Numbered from the stretch's first letter, positions 17,150 to 26,028 are shown. The stretch is DNA of 64,000 bases from Hymenobacter mellowenesis (GCF_030581005.1 NZ_JAUQSX010000009.1:186001-250000); one strand, 5' to 3'. The notes: generated by a model not told the origin, from the letters alone. Program-made: numbers and translations.

Positions 17150-20100
17150 ATGAAAAAAACTACCCTGCTTGCCCACGGCCTCGCGCTGCTGGGTGCCCTG
17201 GCCGGGCCCGGCCGGGCCGCCGCCCAAACCCTGCCCGGGACGCCCGCCCCCGCCGCGTACCAGCCCTACCAGCGCACCGACCCCAACTCGCGCATCGGCG
17301 GCGACTTGCAGCGGCTCTACCGCCGCTGGACCGGCACCGAGGGCCAGCCCAAGGCCACCCCGGCCGCGCTGCGCGCCGCCTTCCCCGAACTGCTGCTGAG
17401 CGCCGACAGCCGCACGGTGCTGGTCCGCATCACGGCCCAGGACGTGGCCACGCTGACCGAGGCGCTGGCCGGGCGCGGCTTCGTGGTGAAATCGAGCCAC
17501 CCCGAGCGGCACTTCGTGGATGGCTACCTGCCGCTGGCACAGCTGGCCCCTGGCAAAGACGGGCTGGCCGCGCTGGCCGACCGCGGGCTGCTGGGCGTAA
17601 TGCCCGTGCAGCGGGGCCGCACCAACCGAAGCGACGCGGCCGCTGCGGTGGCCCGCCAGGTGGCCCGCACCAGCAGCACGGCCAACGGCCCCGTCATCGG
17701 CCAGGCGGCTTATTTGATGCAGGCCGAGCGGGTGCGGGCGCTGGGCGGCTACGACGGCCGGGGCCTGCGCATTGGGGTGATTAGCGACAGCTACGACAAC
17801 CTGAGCACGGCCGCCGACGCCATCGCGGCTGGCGACCTGCCGGCCGAGGGCGTGCAGGTGCTCCAGGAATTTCCCGGGGCCAGCTACGACGAGGGCCAGG
17901 GCATGAGCGAGCTGATTCACGACCTGGCGCCCGGCGCGCGGCTGGCGTTCAGCTCCGGCACCTTCGGCGACGGCGACATGGCCGACCAGATTCGCCGGCT
18001 GGCCGACCCGGCCGAGGGCAACTGCCGGATTATCGTGGACGACCTCTACTTCTCCTACGAGCCCGTGTACCAGCGCAGTGTCATCGGCCAGGCCATTGCC
18101 GACGTGCGGGCCCAAGGCGTGGCCTACTTTACCTCGGCGTGTAACTTTGGGGACGATACCTACCTGAACAATGCGCCGGCCTTTGTGACGCAGGCCAACG
18201 GCGCGGCGCGGCTCAACTTCAACGGTACCGGCACGGGTGCGGCGGCCCTGCGGCAGCACGTCACGGTGCGGGACGGCCAGGAATACGCCACCCGCTTGTG
18301 GTGGAGCGACCCGTACTACACCACGGCCGGGGTGCAAACCGACCTGGACCTGTACCTGCTCAGCAGCCGGGGCGACACCGTGGCCACCAGCACCGAGGCC
18401 AACCGCACCAACCAGCTGCCGACCGAATTTGCCGGCTTCACCAACGATACCAGCCAAACCCACACCACCAACTTCTACCTGCACCTGGTGCGGCGGGCCG
18501 GCACGGCCACCCCGGCCCGGCTGCGCCTGACCTACTACGGCACCGTGGCTGACGAGTGGATGAACAACGGCTACTCGACCACCGGCCACGCCGGGTCCCC
18601 GGAGGCTATTACGGTGGGGGCCGCGCCGTTCTACGACGCCAACCAGCCCGAATTCTTCACCAGCAAAAGCGGCGGCATCCTCCTGTTCAACCCTAATGGG
18701 ACGCCGCTGGCCACGCCCCAGGTGCTTTTGAAGCCGGAGCTGGCCGCCCTCGACGGCACCGACACCCGCGCCTTCGACGCGCCCTCCCTGCCCCGCGCCG
18801 ACCGGCCGGCCAACGGCTACCCCAACTTCTTCGGCACCTCGGCGTCGGCTCCGCACGCGGCGGCGGTGGCCGCGCTGCTGTGGCAGGCCCAGCCCACGCT
18901 CACGGTGGCCCAGCTGCTGGCCCGCCTGCAAAGCACGGCCCGCGACATCGTCGCGGCGGGTTTCGATGACCTGACCGGGGCTGGCGTGGTGGACGCCTAC
19001 GCCGCCATCTACGGCACCACGGCCCGCCCGGCCGTGCCCACCGCCGCCCAGCCTTGGGTGGACGATATGAACCGCGGCGGCCTGAGCCGCGCCTGGGTGG
19101 TGACGGCCACCGGCCCCGCCCGGCCCTGGGTGCGCTCGGAAATCGGGCCGGCCTCGGGCCGCTACCACCTGGTGCTCGACGCCAGCGCCCAGGGCACCGG
19201 CCTGCGGGGCGTAGCGATGGGGCAGAACACCGCCGCCGCCACGCTGCACGCCAACCTAAGCGGCACGGCCCCGGCCACCGGCTGGTACCTCACCTTCCGC
19301 CACAAGCGCATCGCGGGCGAAACCAACCAGCAGCTGCCCGCCCAGTTCAGCACCGCGGCCTACGGCGACGGCGTGAGCCTGAGCGCCGACGGCGGCCAGA
19401 CCTGGTACCGGCTGGTCGACCTCACCACCCTCACCAACACCACCTACCAGGTGCAAAGCACCAACCTGAGCGCCTTCGCCCAGGCCAACAGCCTCACGCT
19501 GGGCAGCAACGTGCGCCTGCGCTTCCAGCAAAGCGGCCTGACCTCGGCCGACTCGACGGGTGGCGCGGCCCGCGGCGGCTGGGCCTTCGATGACGTGGCC
19601 CTGACGGCCGGCCCGGCCGGGGTGCTGCCGCTCTTCACCTCCACGGCGACCAGCGCCACCTGCCCCAGCCTAACGGTGACGTACACCGATGCCTCGCTCA
19701 ACGCCCCGGCCGGCGCGGCCCGGCAGTGGAGCTTCCCCGGTGGCACGCCGGCCACCAGCACGGCCGCCAGCCCGGTCGTCACCTACGCCACGGCCGGCAC
19801 CTATAACGTGAGCTTGACCATTGGCACGGGCAGCAGCGCCGTCACGCTCACCGACACGGCCTACGTGCGCCTGCCCGGCCGGGCCCCCGTGCCCGTGGCC
19901 ACGGCCTCCAAAACCCGGGTGTGTCCCGCCGAGGCGGTGCAGTTTACGGCTTCGGCGGTGTATTGCCCGGGCGGCTACAGCTGGCGCTTCCCCGGCGGCA
20001 CGCCGGCCCGCAGCACCGCCGCCAACCCCACCGTGAGCTACGCCACGCCCGGCATCTACACCGTGGTGCTGACGGCCACCAATGCCGCCGGCAGCGACAG

Positions 20101-20950
20101 CGTGAAGACCCTGCGCGTGCAGGTGAAGCCCACCGTGGCCGTGCCCACCGCCATCCAGCCCTTCAACACTGCCCCCGTGCCGGACTATTGGGAAATCGTG
20201 AACCCCGATAACGCCATTTCGTGGATTAGCTTCCCCGCCATTGGCCCGAACGGCCAGCCGGGCAGCTCCGTGGGAGTAAACGGCTACGACTATTCCGCTG
20301 TGGGCCAGCGCGACCGGCTGCTGAGCGTGCCGGTGGCCTTGCCCGCCAGCCTGCCCCGCGCCACGCTCCGCTTCGCGGTGGCCTACGCGCCCTACCCGGG
20401 CTATACCGATTCGTTGCTGGTGCGGGTGCTTTCGCGCTGCGCCCCGCACCAGGTGCTGGGCACCGTGTACCGCAAGGGCGGCGCGCAGCTGGCCACCGCC
20501 GCACCCACCCCAGACTACTTCTTCCCGGCCGGCGCGCAGGAGTGGCGCACCGAGCAGGTCAACCTGTCGGCCTACCGGGGCCAAGATGTGGTGCTGGCGT
20601 TCGAATTCTACAACGGCAACAGCAACATCGTCTGGATTGACGACTACCGCGTAGACGCGCAGGTGATAACGGCCGCCACCTCGGCCCAGGCCACGGCCGC
20701 CGGCCTGCTGGCCTGGCCCAACCCCGTGGCCGGCCGCCACGCCCTGACGGTGGAAGCCCCCGCCAGCCCTGCGCCCGCCACCCTGCGCCTGCTCGACGCG
20801 CTGGGCCGCGAGGTGTGGCATGGCACGGCCCCGGCCGGCGCGGCACCCGTCCGGCAGCCGGTCGTGGCGCCGGCCGCTTCGGGTGTGTATTTGCTCCAGT
20901 ACGTGCCCGCCACCGGCCAGCCGCTGGTGCAGCGCGTGGTGGTGGAGTAA
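17150..20950 (+). CDS. T9SS-secreted subtilisin-like serine peptidase with PKD domains
   Basis: The protein has 1266 residues from the ATG at 17150, with the signal peptide KKTTLLAHGLALLGALAGP... cleaved near AAAQ. The subtilase (S8) triad is Asp213 (GVISDSYDN), His257 (SELIHDLAPG) and Ser564 (FFGTSASAPHA), with the oxyanion Asn332 (TSACNFGDD). The nucleophile block differs from the usual GTSMAAPH. About 150 residues between Asn332 and Ser564 form a beta-rich insert (QTDLDLYLLSSRGDT). A jelly-roll-like region (about 630-820) precedes two PKD-like domains (about 830-905 and 920-995, each with W-[SR]-FPGGTP), a second jelly-roll-like region with WIDDYRVDA, and a type A T9SS sorting domain (LLAWPNPVAG ... 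GVYLLQYVP). It probably acts as a surface or released protease. Codon GC is the highest in the window. Confidence 0.93.
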   Translation: MKKTTLLAHGLALLGALAGPGRAAAQTLPGTPAPAAYQPYQRTDPNSRIGGDLQRLYRRWTGTEGQPKATPAALRAAFPELLLSADSRTVLVRITAQDVATLTEALAGRGFVVKSSHPERHFVDGYLPLAQLAPGKDGLAALADRGLLGVMPVQRGRTNRSDAAAAVARQVARTSSTANGPVIGQAAYLMQAERVRALGGYDGRGLRIGVISDSYDNLSTAADAIAAGDLPAEGVQVLQEFPGASYDEGQGMSELIHDLAPGARLAFSSGTFGDGDMADQIRRLADPAEGNCRIIVDDLYFSYEPVYQRSVIGQAIADVRAQGVAYFTSACNFGDDTYLNNAPAFVTQANGAARLNFNGTGTGAAALRQHVTVRDGQEYATRLWWSDPYYTTAGVQTDLDLYLLSSRGDTVATSTEANRTNQLPTEFAGFTNDTSQTHTTNFYLHLVRRAGTATPARLRLTYYGTVADEWMNNGYSTTGHAGSPEAITVGAAPFYDANQPEFFTSKSGGILLFNPNGTPLATPQVLLKPELAALDGTDTRAFDAPSLPRADRPANGYPNFFGTSASAPHAAAVAALLWQAQPTLTVAQLLARLQSTARDIVAAGFDDLTGAGVVDAYAAIYGTTARPAVPTAAQPWVDDMNRGGLSRAWVVTATGPARPWVRSEIGPASGRYHLVLDASAQGTGLRGVAMGQNTAAATLHANLSGTAPATGWYLTFRHKRIAGETNQQLPAQFSTAAYGDGVSLSADGGQTWYRLVDLTTLTNTTYQVQSTNLSAFAQANSLTLGSNVRLRFQQSGLTSADSTGGAARGGWAFDDVALTAGPAGVLPLFTSTATSATCPSLTVTYTDASLNAPAGAARQWSFPGGTPATSTAASPVVTYATAGTYNVSLTIGTGSSAVTLTDTAYVRLPGRAPVPVATASKTRVCPAEAVQFTASAVYCPGGYSWRFPGGTPARSTAANPTVSYATPGIYTVVLTATNAAGSDSVKTLRVQVKPTVAVPTAIQPFNTAPVPDYWEIVNPDNAISWISFPAIGPNGQPGSSVGVNGYDYSAVGQRDRLLSVPVALPASLPRATLRFAVAYAPYPGYTDSLLVRVLSRCAPHQVLGTVYRKGGAQLATAAPTPDYFFPAGAQEWRTEQVNLSAYRGQDVVLAFEFYNGNSNIVWIDDYRVDAQVITAATSAQATAAGLLAWPNPVAGRHALTVEAPASPAPATLRLLDALGREVWHGTAPAGAAPVRQPVVAPAASGVYLLQYVPATGQPLVQRVVVE

Positions 20951-20973
20951 CACTCGGCCGGCTGTAAATAGAG

Positions 20974-21016
20974 AAAGCCCGTCAGTCCCGGTTACATCCG
21001 GTCTGACGGGCTTTTT
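20974..21016 (+). terminator. Rho-independent terminator of the subtilase gene
   Basis: AAAGCCCGTCAG pairs with CTGACGGGCTTTTT around a loop of about 17 bases and is followed by a T run. It lies 23 bases after the stop at 20950. Confidence 0.9.
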
Positions 21017-21041
21017 GATTTTCTTGGCGGTGCGTCAGACG

Positions 21042-21130
21042 GTCATGCTGAGCGCAGTCGAAGCATCTCTACCGCAATAGTAAATGATTACGTTGCGTGG
21101 TAGAGATGCTTCGACTGCGCTCAGCATGAC
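21042..21130. repeat. Intergenic inverted repeat, family P1
   Basis: The arms start GTCATGCTGAGCGCAGTCGA and end TCGACTGCGCTCAGCATGAC, perfect over about 32 bases, with the loop GCAATAGTAAATGATTACG close to that of the 11748 copy. It lies between the convergent subtilase and ABC-F genes. Confidence 0.95.
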
Positions 21131-21154
21131 GTTCGTTTCCTGTGCCTTTCTGGA

Positions 21155-23071
21155 TTACCCCAGCTCGGCCAGCTCCAGCCAGCGCAGCTCCTTTTCCTCC
21201 AGCTCCTGATTCAGCGCCGACAGGCGGGCACCCCAGGCGGCGAAATCCTGTGGCGAGCCGCTGCCGCCGTTCAGTTTGGCGGTGATGTCCTGCTTCTCGG
21301 TTTCCAGCGTGGCCATGGCTTTTTCGAGCTGCTCGTACTCCTTTTTCTCGGCAAAGGTGGCTCGACGCTTTTGGGGCGAGGGGGCTACGGCGGTGCTCAC
21401 GGCTACAGGCGCGGCCAGCTTGGCGGCGGCGCGGGCGGCTTTGGCAGCCTTTTCTTCTTCAATGAGGGCGGCTTCGGCTTCGCGCTCTTCGAGGTACTCG
21501 CGGTAGTCGGTGTAGTTGCCGGGGAAGTTGAGGACGGCGCCGCCGGGCTCGAGCACGAAGAGGTGTTCGGCGAGGTGGTCGAGGAAGTACCGGTCGTGGC
21601 TGACGATGAGCAGGCAGCCGGTGAAGTGCAGCAGGAAGTCTTCCAGGATGTTGAGCGTGGCCAGGTCCAGGTCGTTGGTCGGCTCGTCAAGAATGAGGAA
21701 GTTGGGGTTTTTGATGAGCACGCGCAGCAGCTGCAGGCGGCGCTTTTCGCCGCCGCTCAGCTTGCTTACCAGCGTGTACTGCTGGGCGGGCGGGAACAGG
21801 AACAGGTTGAGGAACTGGCTGGCGGTGAGCACGTCGCCGTTGGCGAGCTCCACCACTTCGGCCACTTCCTTCACGATGTCGATGACGCGCTGCGAGGGGT
21901 CGAATTCCAGCTCGGTCTGGGTGTAGTAGCCGAACACGGTGTTGGTGCCCACGTCGATGGTGCCGGAATCGGGCTGGAGCTTGCCGGTGAGCATGTTGAG
22001 CAGCGTGGACTTGCCCGCGCCGTTGGGGCCGACGAGGCCAATCCGGTCCTTCTTCTTGAACACATAGCTGAAATCGTCGAGTACCACGTTGTCGCCGAAT
22101 TTCTTGTTCAGGTGGTCGGCTTCGATGATTTTGCCACCCTGGCGGGTGGTTTTCACGCTCAGCTCAATCTGCTGCTTGTTGAGGTTGGTGCTGGCCTTTT
22201 CCTTGGTGACGTAGAAGGCGTCGATGCGGGCTTTTTGCTTGGTGCCACGGGCCTGGGGCATGCGGCGCATCCATTCCAATTCCTTTTTGAAGAGCTGGCG
22301 GGCCTTCTCCACTTCCACGGTTTCGCGCATTTCGCGGTCGGCCTTTTTCTCCACGAAATAGGCGTAGTTGCCCTGGTAGCGGTACACCTGGCCCTTGTCG
22401 AGCTCCACGATTTCGTTGGCCACTTTGTCGAGGAAGTACCGGTCGTGGGTCACCATCAGCAGGGTGAGGCTGGGCGAGTTCAGGCGGTTTTCGAGCCACT
22501 CGATGGTGGCCAGGTCGAGGTGGTTGGTGGGCTCGTCGAGGAGCAGCACGTCGGGCTCTTCGATGAGGACGCGGGCCAGGGCCACGCGCTTGCGCTGCCC
22601 GCCCGAGAGCTGGCTCACGTTGCGGGTGAGCAGCTCGCCGAGGATGCCGAGCTTGCCCAGAATCTGCTGCACCTGGGCTTCGTAGTCCCAGGCGTTGAGG
22701 GCGTCCATGCGTTCGAGCACGCGCTGCAGGTCGTCGGGCTTGTGGTCGGGGTCGTTCACCACGTGCTCGTACTCCTGGATGGCGCGGAGCGTGTCGTTCT
22801 GGCTGGCGAAGATGGTGGCCTCCACGCTCAGGCTTTCGTCGAACACGGGGTTCTGGCCCAGGTAGGTGACGCGGATGCCCTTGCGCACGCTCACCGAGCC
22901 GGTGTCGGGGGCTTCGAGGCCGGCCAGCACCTTCATGAGGGTGGTTTTGCCGGTGCCGTTGATGCCCACAAAGGCCACGCGCTGCCCTAGGTTGAGGCCG
23001 AAGTTGAGGTCTTTAAACAGCCAGCGGTCGGCGTAATTCTTCGAGATGTTCTCGGCGGATAACAGGTTCAT
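21155..23071 (-). CDS. ABC-F family ATPase (Uup-like)
   Basis: The protein has 638 residues from the ATG at 23071. The frame is open 51 bases further, but a TACCTTTG promoter element occupies that stretch. It has two ATP-binding cassettes and no membrane segment. The first has the Walker A GINGTGKTT (36-44), the signature LSGGQRKRV and Walker B VLLLDEPTNHLDL. A charged linker (about 220-310) joins the second, with GPNGAGKST, LSGGEKRRL and FLILDEPTNDLDL. A C-terminal coiled coil (about 540-638) matches the DNA- or ribosome-binding tail of Uup-type proteins. ABC-F proteins act on the ribosome in translation or quality control; a resistance role is not indicated. It appears monocistronic. Confidence 0.93.
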   Translation of the reverse strand: MNLLSAENISKNYADRWLFKDLNFGLNLGQRVAFVGINGTGKTTLMKVLAGLEAPDTGSVSVRKGIRVTYLGQNPVFDESLSVEATIFASQNDTLRAIQEYEHVVNDPDHKPDDLQRVLERMDALNAWDYEAQVQQILGKLGILGELLTRNVSQLSGGQRKRVALARVLIEEPDVLLLDEPTNHLDLATIEWLENRLNSPSLTLLMVTHDRYFLDKVANEIVELDKGQVYRYQGNYAYFVEKKADREMRETVEVEKARQLFKKELEWMRRMPQARGTKQKARIDAFYVTKEKASTNLNKQQIELSVKTTRQGGKIIEADHLNKKFGDNVVLDDFSYVFKKKDRIGLVGPNGAGKSTLLNMLTGKLQPDSGTIDVGTNTVFGYYTQTELEFDPSQRVIDIVKEVAEVVELANGDVLTASQFLNLFLFPPAQQYTLVSKLSGGEKRRLQLLRVLIKNPNFLILDEPTNDLDLATLNILEDFLLHFTGCLLIVSHDRYFLDHLAEHLFVLEPGGAVLNFPGNYTDYREYLEEREAEAALIEEEKAAKAARAAAKLAAPVAVSTAVAPSPQKRRATFAEKKEYEQLEKAMATLETEKQDITAKLNGGSGSPQDFAAWGARLSALNQELEEKELRWLELAELG

Positions 23072-23077
23072 AGGCCG

Positions 23078-23085
23078 CAAAGGTA
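23078..23085 (-). promoter_or_regulatory. Candidate -7 element abutting the ABC-F start codon
   Basis: On the minus strand TACCTTTG ends 6 bases before the ATG at 23071. If it is the -7 element, transcription would begin at or within about two bases of the start codon, giving a leaderless mRNA. I see no clear -33 element. Confidence 0.45.
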
Positions 23086-23154
23086 CGGCCGGGGCGGGCG
23101 GGGACGTTTGATTAGCTGTCAACCAAGAAGCGGCATTTAACGCTTCCCAGCGAA

Positions 23155-23670
23155 TCAGTATTTGAGTGCAAGCCGGCCGGGACTCAGCAAATACTGTTTC
23201 AACTGGTTCTTATAAGCACGCTTTTGTGCTTTTGATAATTTTTGATAAGGGCCGACATCATCTGAGCGGCAAATTGAAATAATGCCAAGTGCGCAACCCC
23301 CATAATGAAATAGGTCGTCACAGCTAACCACTCGTACTAAAAAAAGCAGGCCGGACTCTGGCTGGCTAATGCAGTAGTTCTTGGTTCCTGTTCTGTCAAG
23401 GTAGTACCCTCGCTCACTTAAGCTGGACAAGTCGACAGAAACGGAAGGTGCGATAGGACGGTGGTCATTAACAAGTATTTGTTTCATCAGATTGCTCCAT
23501 GCGGCCCCACCATTTTCAATTCTGCCAGAATGAAATCCATCTTCGATTGCTGCTTCAATTTGCGCTTGAGTTGATGGTGGCGGCCATACTACCCCTTCGA
23601 CGCGAATTTGTGCATCTACTTCTTGAGTAAATAAGACAATTGACAAAACAAGAAATAGAAGTTTTTTCAT
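23155..23670 (-). CDS. Small exported protein of unknown function
   Basis: The protein has 171 residues. The signal peptide MKKLLFLVLSIVLFTQEVDA is cleaved before QIRVEG. The mature protein has four Cys residues, two of them in CDDLFHYGGC, which could form disulfides in the periplasm. The C-terminus is basic (LSKAQKRAYKNQLKQYLL). Its base composition is clearly more AT-rich than that of flanking genes. I do not recognise a family. It is followed after 83 bases by the ABC-F gene on the same strand, which has its own candidate promoter. Confidence 0.6.
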   Translation of the reverse strand: MKKLLFLVLSIVLFTQEVDAQIRVEGVVWPPPSTQAQIEAAIEDGFHSGRIENGGAAWSNLMKQILVNDHRPIAPSVSVDLSSLSERGYYLDRTGTKNYCISQPESGLLFLVRVVSCDDLFHYGGCALGIISICRSDDVGPYQKLSKAQKRAYKNQLKQYLLSPGRLALKY

Positions 23671-23753
23671 AGATTACGACGCACAGATGGTAAGTTCTGG
23701 TCTGCAACGAATTTACTTCTTGTAGAGACACTTCTCAAGCCCCAACAAATTCA

Positions 23754-23880
23754 TAACGTTTCTGCCGCCCCTTTCGCGGCGGCCGACACGCCCTGTCGCG
23801 GCGGGGGCGTGGGGGCGGCGGGAACGATGCAAGCGCGCTTTGTTGGCCAGCCGCAAACTGTTAGCTTCGCGGAAACGTTA
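23754..23880. promoter_or_regulatory. Spaced inverted repeat upstream of the HigBA operon
   Basis: TAACGTTTCTGC (23754-23765) and GCGGAAACGTTA (23869-23880) are inverted repeats matching at 11 of 12 positions, 103 bases apart, with the right copy ending 24 bases before the toxin start. The layout would suit an autoregulatory operator pair for the HTH antitoxin. The intervening sequence is GC-rich, with several short CGGCGG-type runs. The role is inferred only. Confidence 0.35.
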
Positions 23881-23904
23881 GGGAATTACAAAATCTGTAA
23901 TCGC

Positions 23905-24198
23905 ATGGTGGTGCTGGCTAAAGCGGCGGTGAAGGAAGCGGCCATTCGCTATCCTGGCTGCGTCAGGGCGCTGAACGAGTGGTACGATGTGACCCGCGCC
24001 GCCAGTTGGAAGGATTTCCTGGCCGTGAAGCAAACGTATCGGAATACCGACTACGTGGCCCCCGACCGGCTGGTGTTTGACGTGTGCGGCAACCGCCTGC
24101 GGGTGGTGACGCTGGTGCATTTCAGCACCCGCACGCTATATATCCTGTTCATCGGTACGCATGCCGACTACGATAAAACCGACGTAAGCGCACTTTAA
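23905..24198 (+). CDS. higB: HigB-family toxin (RelE superfamily mRNA interferase)
   Basis: The protein has 97 residues from the ATG at 23905; an upstream in-frame ATG at 23809 or 23827 would give a long extension unlike the family. HigB_toxin features in order are a start of the form (M)VVLAKAAVKEAAIRYPG, an ALNEWYDVTRAASWKDF helix, VKQTYRNTDYVAPDRLVFDV, GNRLRVVTLVHF, and the closing LYILFIGTHADYDKTD. The GTHxxYDK end is diagnostic. The toxin would cleave mRNA on the ribosome and be neutralised by the antitoxin encoded 14 bases downstream. The toxin-first order is typical for hig loci. Confidence 0.9.
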   Translation: MVVLAKAAVKEAAIRYPGCVRALNEWYDVTRAASWKDFLAVKQTYRNTDYVAPDRLVFDVCGNRLRVVTLVHFSTRTLYILFIGTHADYDKTDVSAL

Positions 24199-24212
24199 TC
24201 TTTCTTCTTGCT

Positions 24213-24563
24213 ATGACTATTCGCACCGCCACCGAATACCAAGCCGCGCTACTGGAACTGAAGCGGCTTATTACCACGGCTCCCGAAGGCGACGCGGCCA
24301 TTGCGGCCTTGGCCGAAGCCATTGACGATTTCGAAATCAAGGCCGGTCACGGCCCGTTGCGGCCCGACACGCTGATTGGCCGGTTGGAAATTGAGATGTT
24401 CAACCGCCAGCTCAACCGCAAGCAGATGGCCGAGCTGCTGGGCATTCCCGCCAGCCGGTTCAGCGACTTGCTCAACGGCAAAACCAGCGTGACGATGAGC
24501 TTGGCCAAGAAGCTCCATAAAACGCTGAATATTCCGGCCGATTTTATTCTGGAAGCGGCGTAG
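24213..24563 (+). CDS. higA: HigA-family antitoxin with XRE-type helix-turn-helix
   Basis: The protein has 116 residues. The N-terminal half is helical and likely contacts the toxin (MTIRTATEYQAALLELKRLI, then IDDFEIKAGHG). Residues of about 63-112 are an XRE/HTH_3 domain: LNRKQMAELLGIPASRFSDL followed by KTSVTMSLAKKLHKTLNIP. Antitoxins of this type neutralise HigB and repress their own operon by binding upstream palindromes; a spaced inverted repeat lies upstream of higB. The next gene converges on it with 11 bases between stops. Confidence 0.9.
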   Translation: MTIRTATEYQAALLELKRLITTAPEGDAAIAALAEAIDDFEIKAGHGPLRPDTLIGRLEIEMFNRQLNRKQMAELLGIPASRFSDLLNGKTSVTMSLAKKLHKTLNIPADFILEAA

Positions 24564-24574
24564 CTTTCACTATC

Positions 24575-25165
24575 CTACTTTCTGGCCTGGGCTTCGAGGT
24601 AGGATTTCAGACCGAAGTCTTGTTTGTAGAGCATGACGCCGGGCGCGTGGACGATGAAGGCCACGATGGCGGCCGAGTGGCCGCGTGTGGGGCGGCTGAG
24701 CTCGAACCCAATGCCGTCGAAGGGCGCATCGAGGAGCGAGCGGGGCTCCTCAGTGCCGAGCTGCAGGTTGAAGGCCTTGTCGTGGCGCGGGTAGAGGGGC
24801 GCAATATCGGCCACCGGCGAGCCGATGTGCAGGCCGTTGGCCAGCTTAAAGGCCGGCGACGTGGTGCGGATGAGCTGCACGGTACGGGCCTTGGAGTTGG
24901 GCGCGGCCTCGGCCGGGCGCGCCCAGTACACATCGAGCTGGCTGGGGCGGTTGCCGGCCACGGTTTCCTTGCCCACCCAGGTGTTCCACGACTCGCCCAG
25001 GGCGCCTTCGGCGTGGGTGGGCGGCCCGAGGGAGGCGAGGGATTTGAGCGGGTCGGAGCCGATTGCCACGGTGCCGATGCTGCGGCCGGGCACCACCAGG
25101 TAGCGCGGGCCGGGGGCCGCCAGCACGGCCGCGCCGGCGAGCAGGAGGGTGGGGAGGAAGTGCAT
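24575..25165 (-). CDS. Exported protein of unknown function
   Basis: The protein has 196 residues from the ATG at 25165; the open frame upstream lacks a signal sequence. The N-terminus MHFLPTLLLAGAAVLAAPGP is a signal peptide. The body starts RYLVVPGRSIGTVAIGSDPLKS, a motif pattern seen in small secreted proteins that carry internal repeats related to the bacterial G-x-[IV]-x-[IL]-[GN] type, and repeats it as LHIGSPVADIAPLYP. The function is unknown; it is probably periplasmic. It stands alone on the minus strand between the hig operon and the Met/His-rich protein gene. Confidence 0.65.
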   Translation of the reverse strand: MHFLPTLLLAGAAVLAAPGPRYLVVPGRSIGTVAIGSDPLKSLASLGPPTHAEGALGESWNTWVGKETVAGNRPSQLDVYWARPAEAAPNSKARTVQLIRTTSPAFKLANGLHIGSPVADIAPLYPRHDKAFNLQLGTEEPRSLLDAPFDGIGFELSRPTRGHSAAIVAFIVHAPGVMLYKQDFGLKSYLEAQARK

Positions 25166-25352
25166 GACGGGAGCGAGGGCAAGGTGGAAATGGGATGTTG
25201 GCGAAGGGCCGGCGCTTTTATACGCAAATGTGCTTTCCAAGGGCTTCCAGCCCCTGCCGTCGTCCTTCACGCCGCCGGCTGCCGGCAGGAACGAAGTAGC
25301 TACCTAGTGGGAAGGGGAGCCAGCGGGTAAACCTTGAAGTTCTAAACAGCAA

Positions 25353-25381
25353 GGGCCTACCCGCTATCAGCAGGTAGGCCC
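25353..25381 (-). terminator. Hairpin downstream of the Met/His-rich protein gene
   Basis: GGGCCTACC (25353-25361) pairs with GGTAGGCCC (25373-25381) around an 11-base loop, 26 bases past the stop at 25408. The minus-strand tail is only moderately T-rich (TTGCTGTTTAG). Confidence 0.5.
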
Positions 25382-25407
25382 ACGTTGGTAGAGCAGCGGA
25401 TGCTGGC

Positions 25408-25785
25408 TTACATTTTGGGTTTGCCTTTGCCGCCTTTCATCTTGCCGTCGTGCATTTTGTCCATGTGTACTTTGCCATCGGTGCCGATTTCCTGGCCGTC
25501 CTTCAGCATCATTTTTTTGCCGTCCTTCATCATCACGGTGCCGTCGGCCATCACCTGCGTGCCGTTGGCGAGGGTCTTGGTTTCGGTCATGGGTACCATT
25601 TGCCCGTTCTGCATCATCATCATTTTGCCGTCGTGCATCATCATGTGATTGTGCTCTATTTTGCCGTGGCCTTGGTGAGCCATTTTGCCTGGCTTGTCCA
25701 TTTTGGCGGGCGCGGTCTGGGCCTGAGCGGCGGTGCAATAAACCAGCAGAGCGAGCGCGGCGAGCAGCGTAGTAAGCTTTTTCAT
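25408..25785 (-). CDS. Met/His-rich exported protein (DUF6799-like)
   Basis: The protein has 125 residues. The signal peptide MKKLTTLLAALALLVYCTAA is cleaved near AQAQ. The mature protein is very rich in Met, His, Lys, Asp and Gly: IEHNHMMMHDGKMMMMQNGQ leads into repeated units of the type (N/D)G-(x)2-M-(x)-(N/D)G (NGTQVMADGTVMMKDG, KKMMLKDG, then HDGKMKGGKGKPKM at the end). The unit layout fits what I recall of DUF6799, a Bacteroidota periplasmic family. Met and His clusters are typical of copper- or silver-binding periplasmic proteins, so metal buffering is plausible but unproven. Confidence 0.7.
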   Translation of the reverse strand: MKKLTTLLAALALLVYCTAAQAQTAPAKMDKPGKMAHQGHGKIEHNHMMMHDGKMMMMQNGQMVPMTETKTLANGTQVMADGTVMMKDGKKMMLKDGQEIGTDGKVHMDKMHDGKMKGGKGKPKM

Positions 25786-26028
25786 GAAATTGAATTGGAA
25801 ATGGGTTGGGGGGTGAGAATTGGAATTGTGCGCCTAATATACTGGAATCAAACCTGGTCTGCGCACCTCTGCTGGCTGCTGAATAACATGGCGTTGGCGA
25901 CGGTCACGGATTGTAAATTAGTTTCAGCTTAGCGGGCGGTTCTGACAACCTATGTCAAACTATTTTCCGTACTTGCCCTCAGAAAACGGCGTGCGTTGCG
26001 CCTTGTCTGTCTGGAAAATTCCGACTCC

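Noticed and set aside
17114..19249. Minus-strand open frame of 711 codons
   Set aside because: Antisense shadow of the subtilase; composition is Gly/Ala/Val/His/Arg-biased with no motif.
21371..22990. Plus-strand open frame of 539 codons
   Set aside because: Antisense to the ABC-F ATPase gene, which has two complete ATP-binding cassettes.
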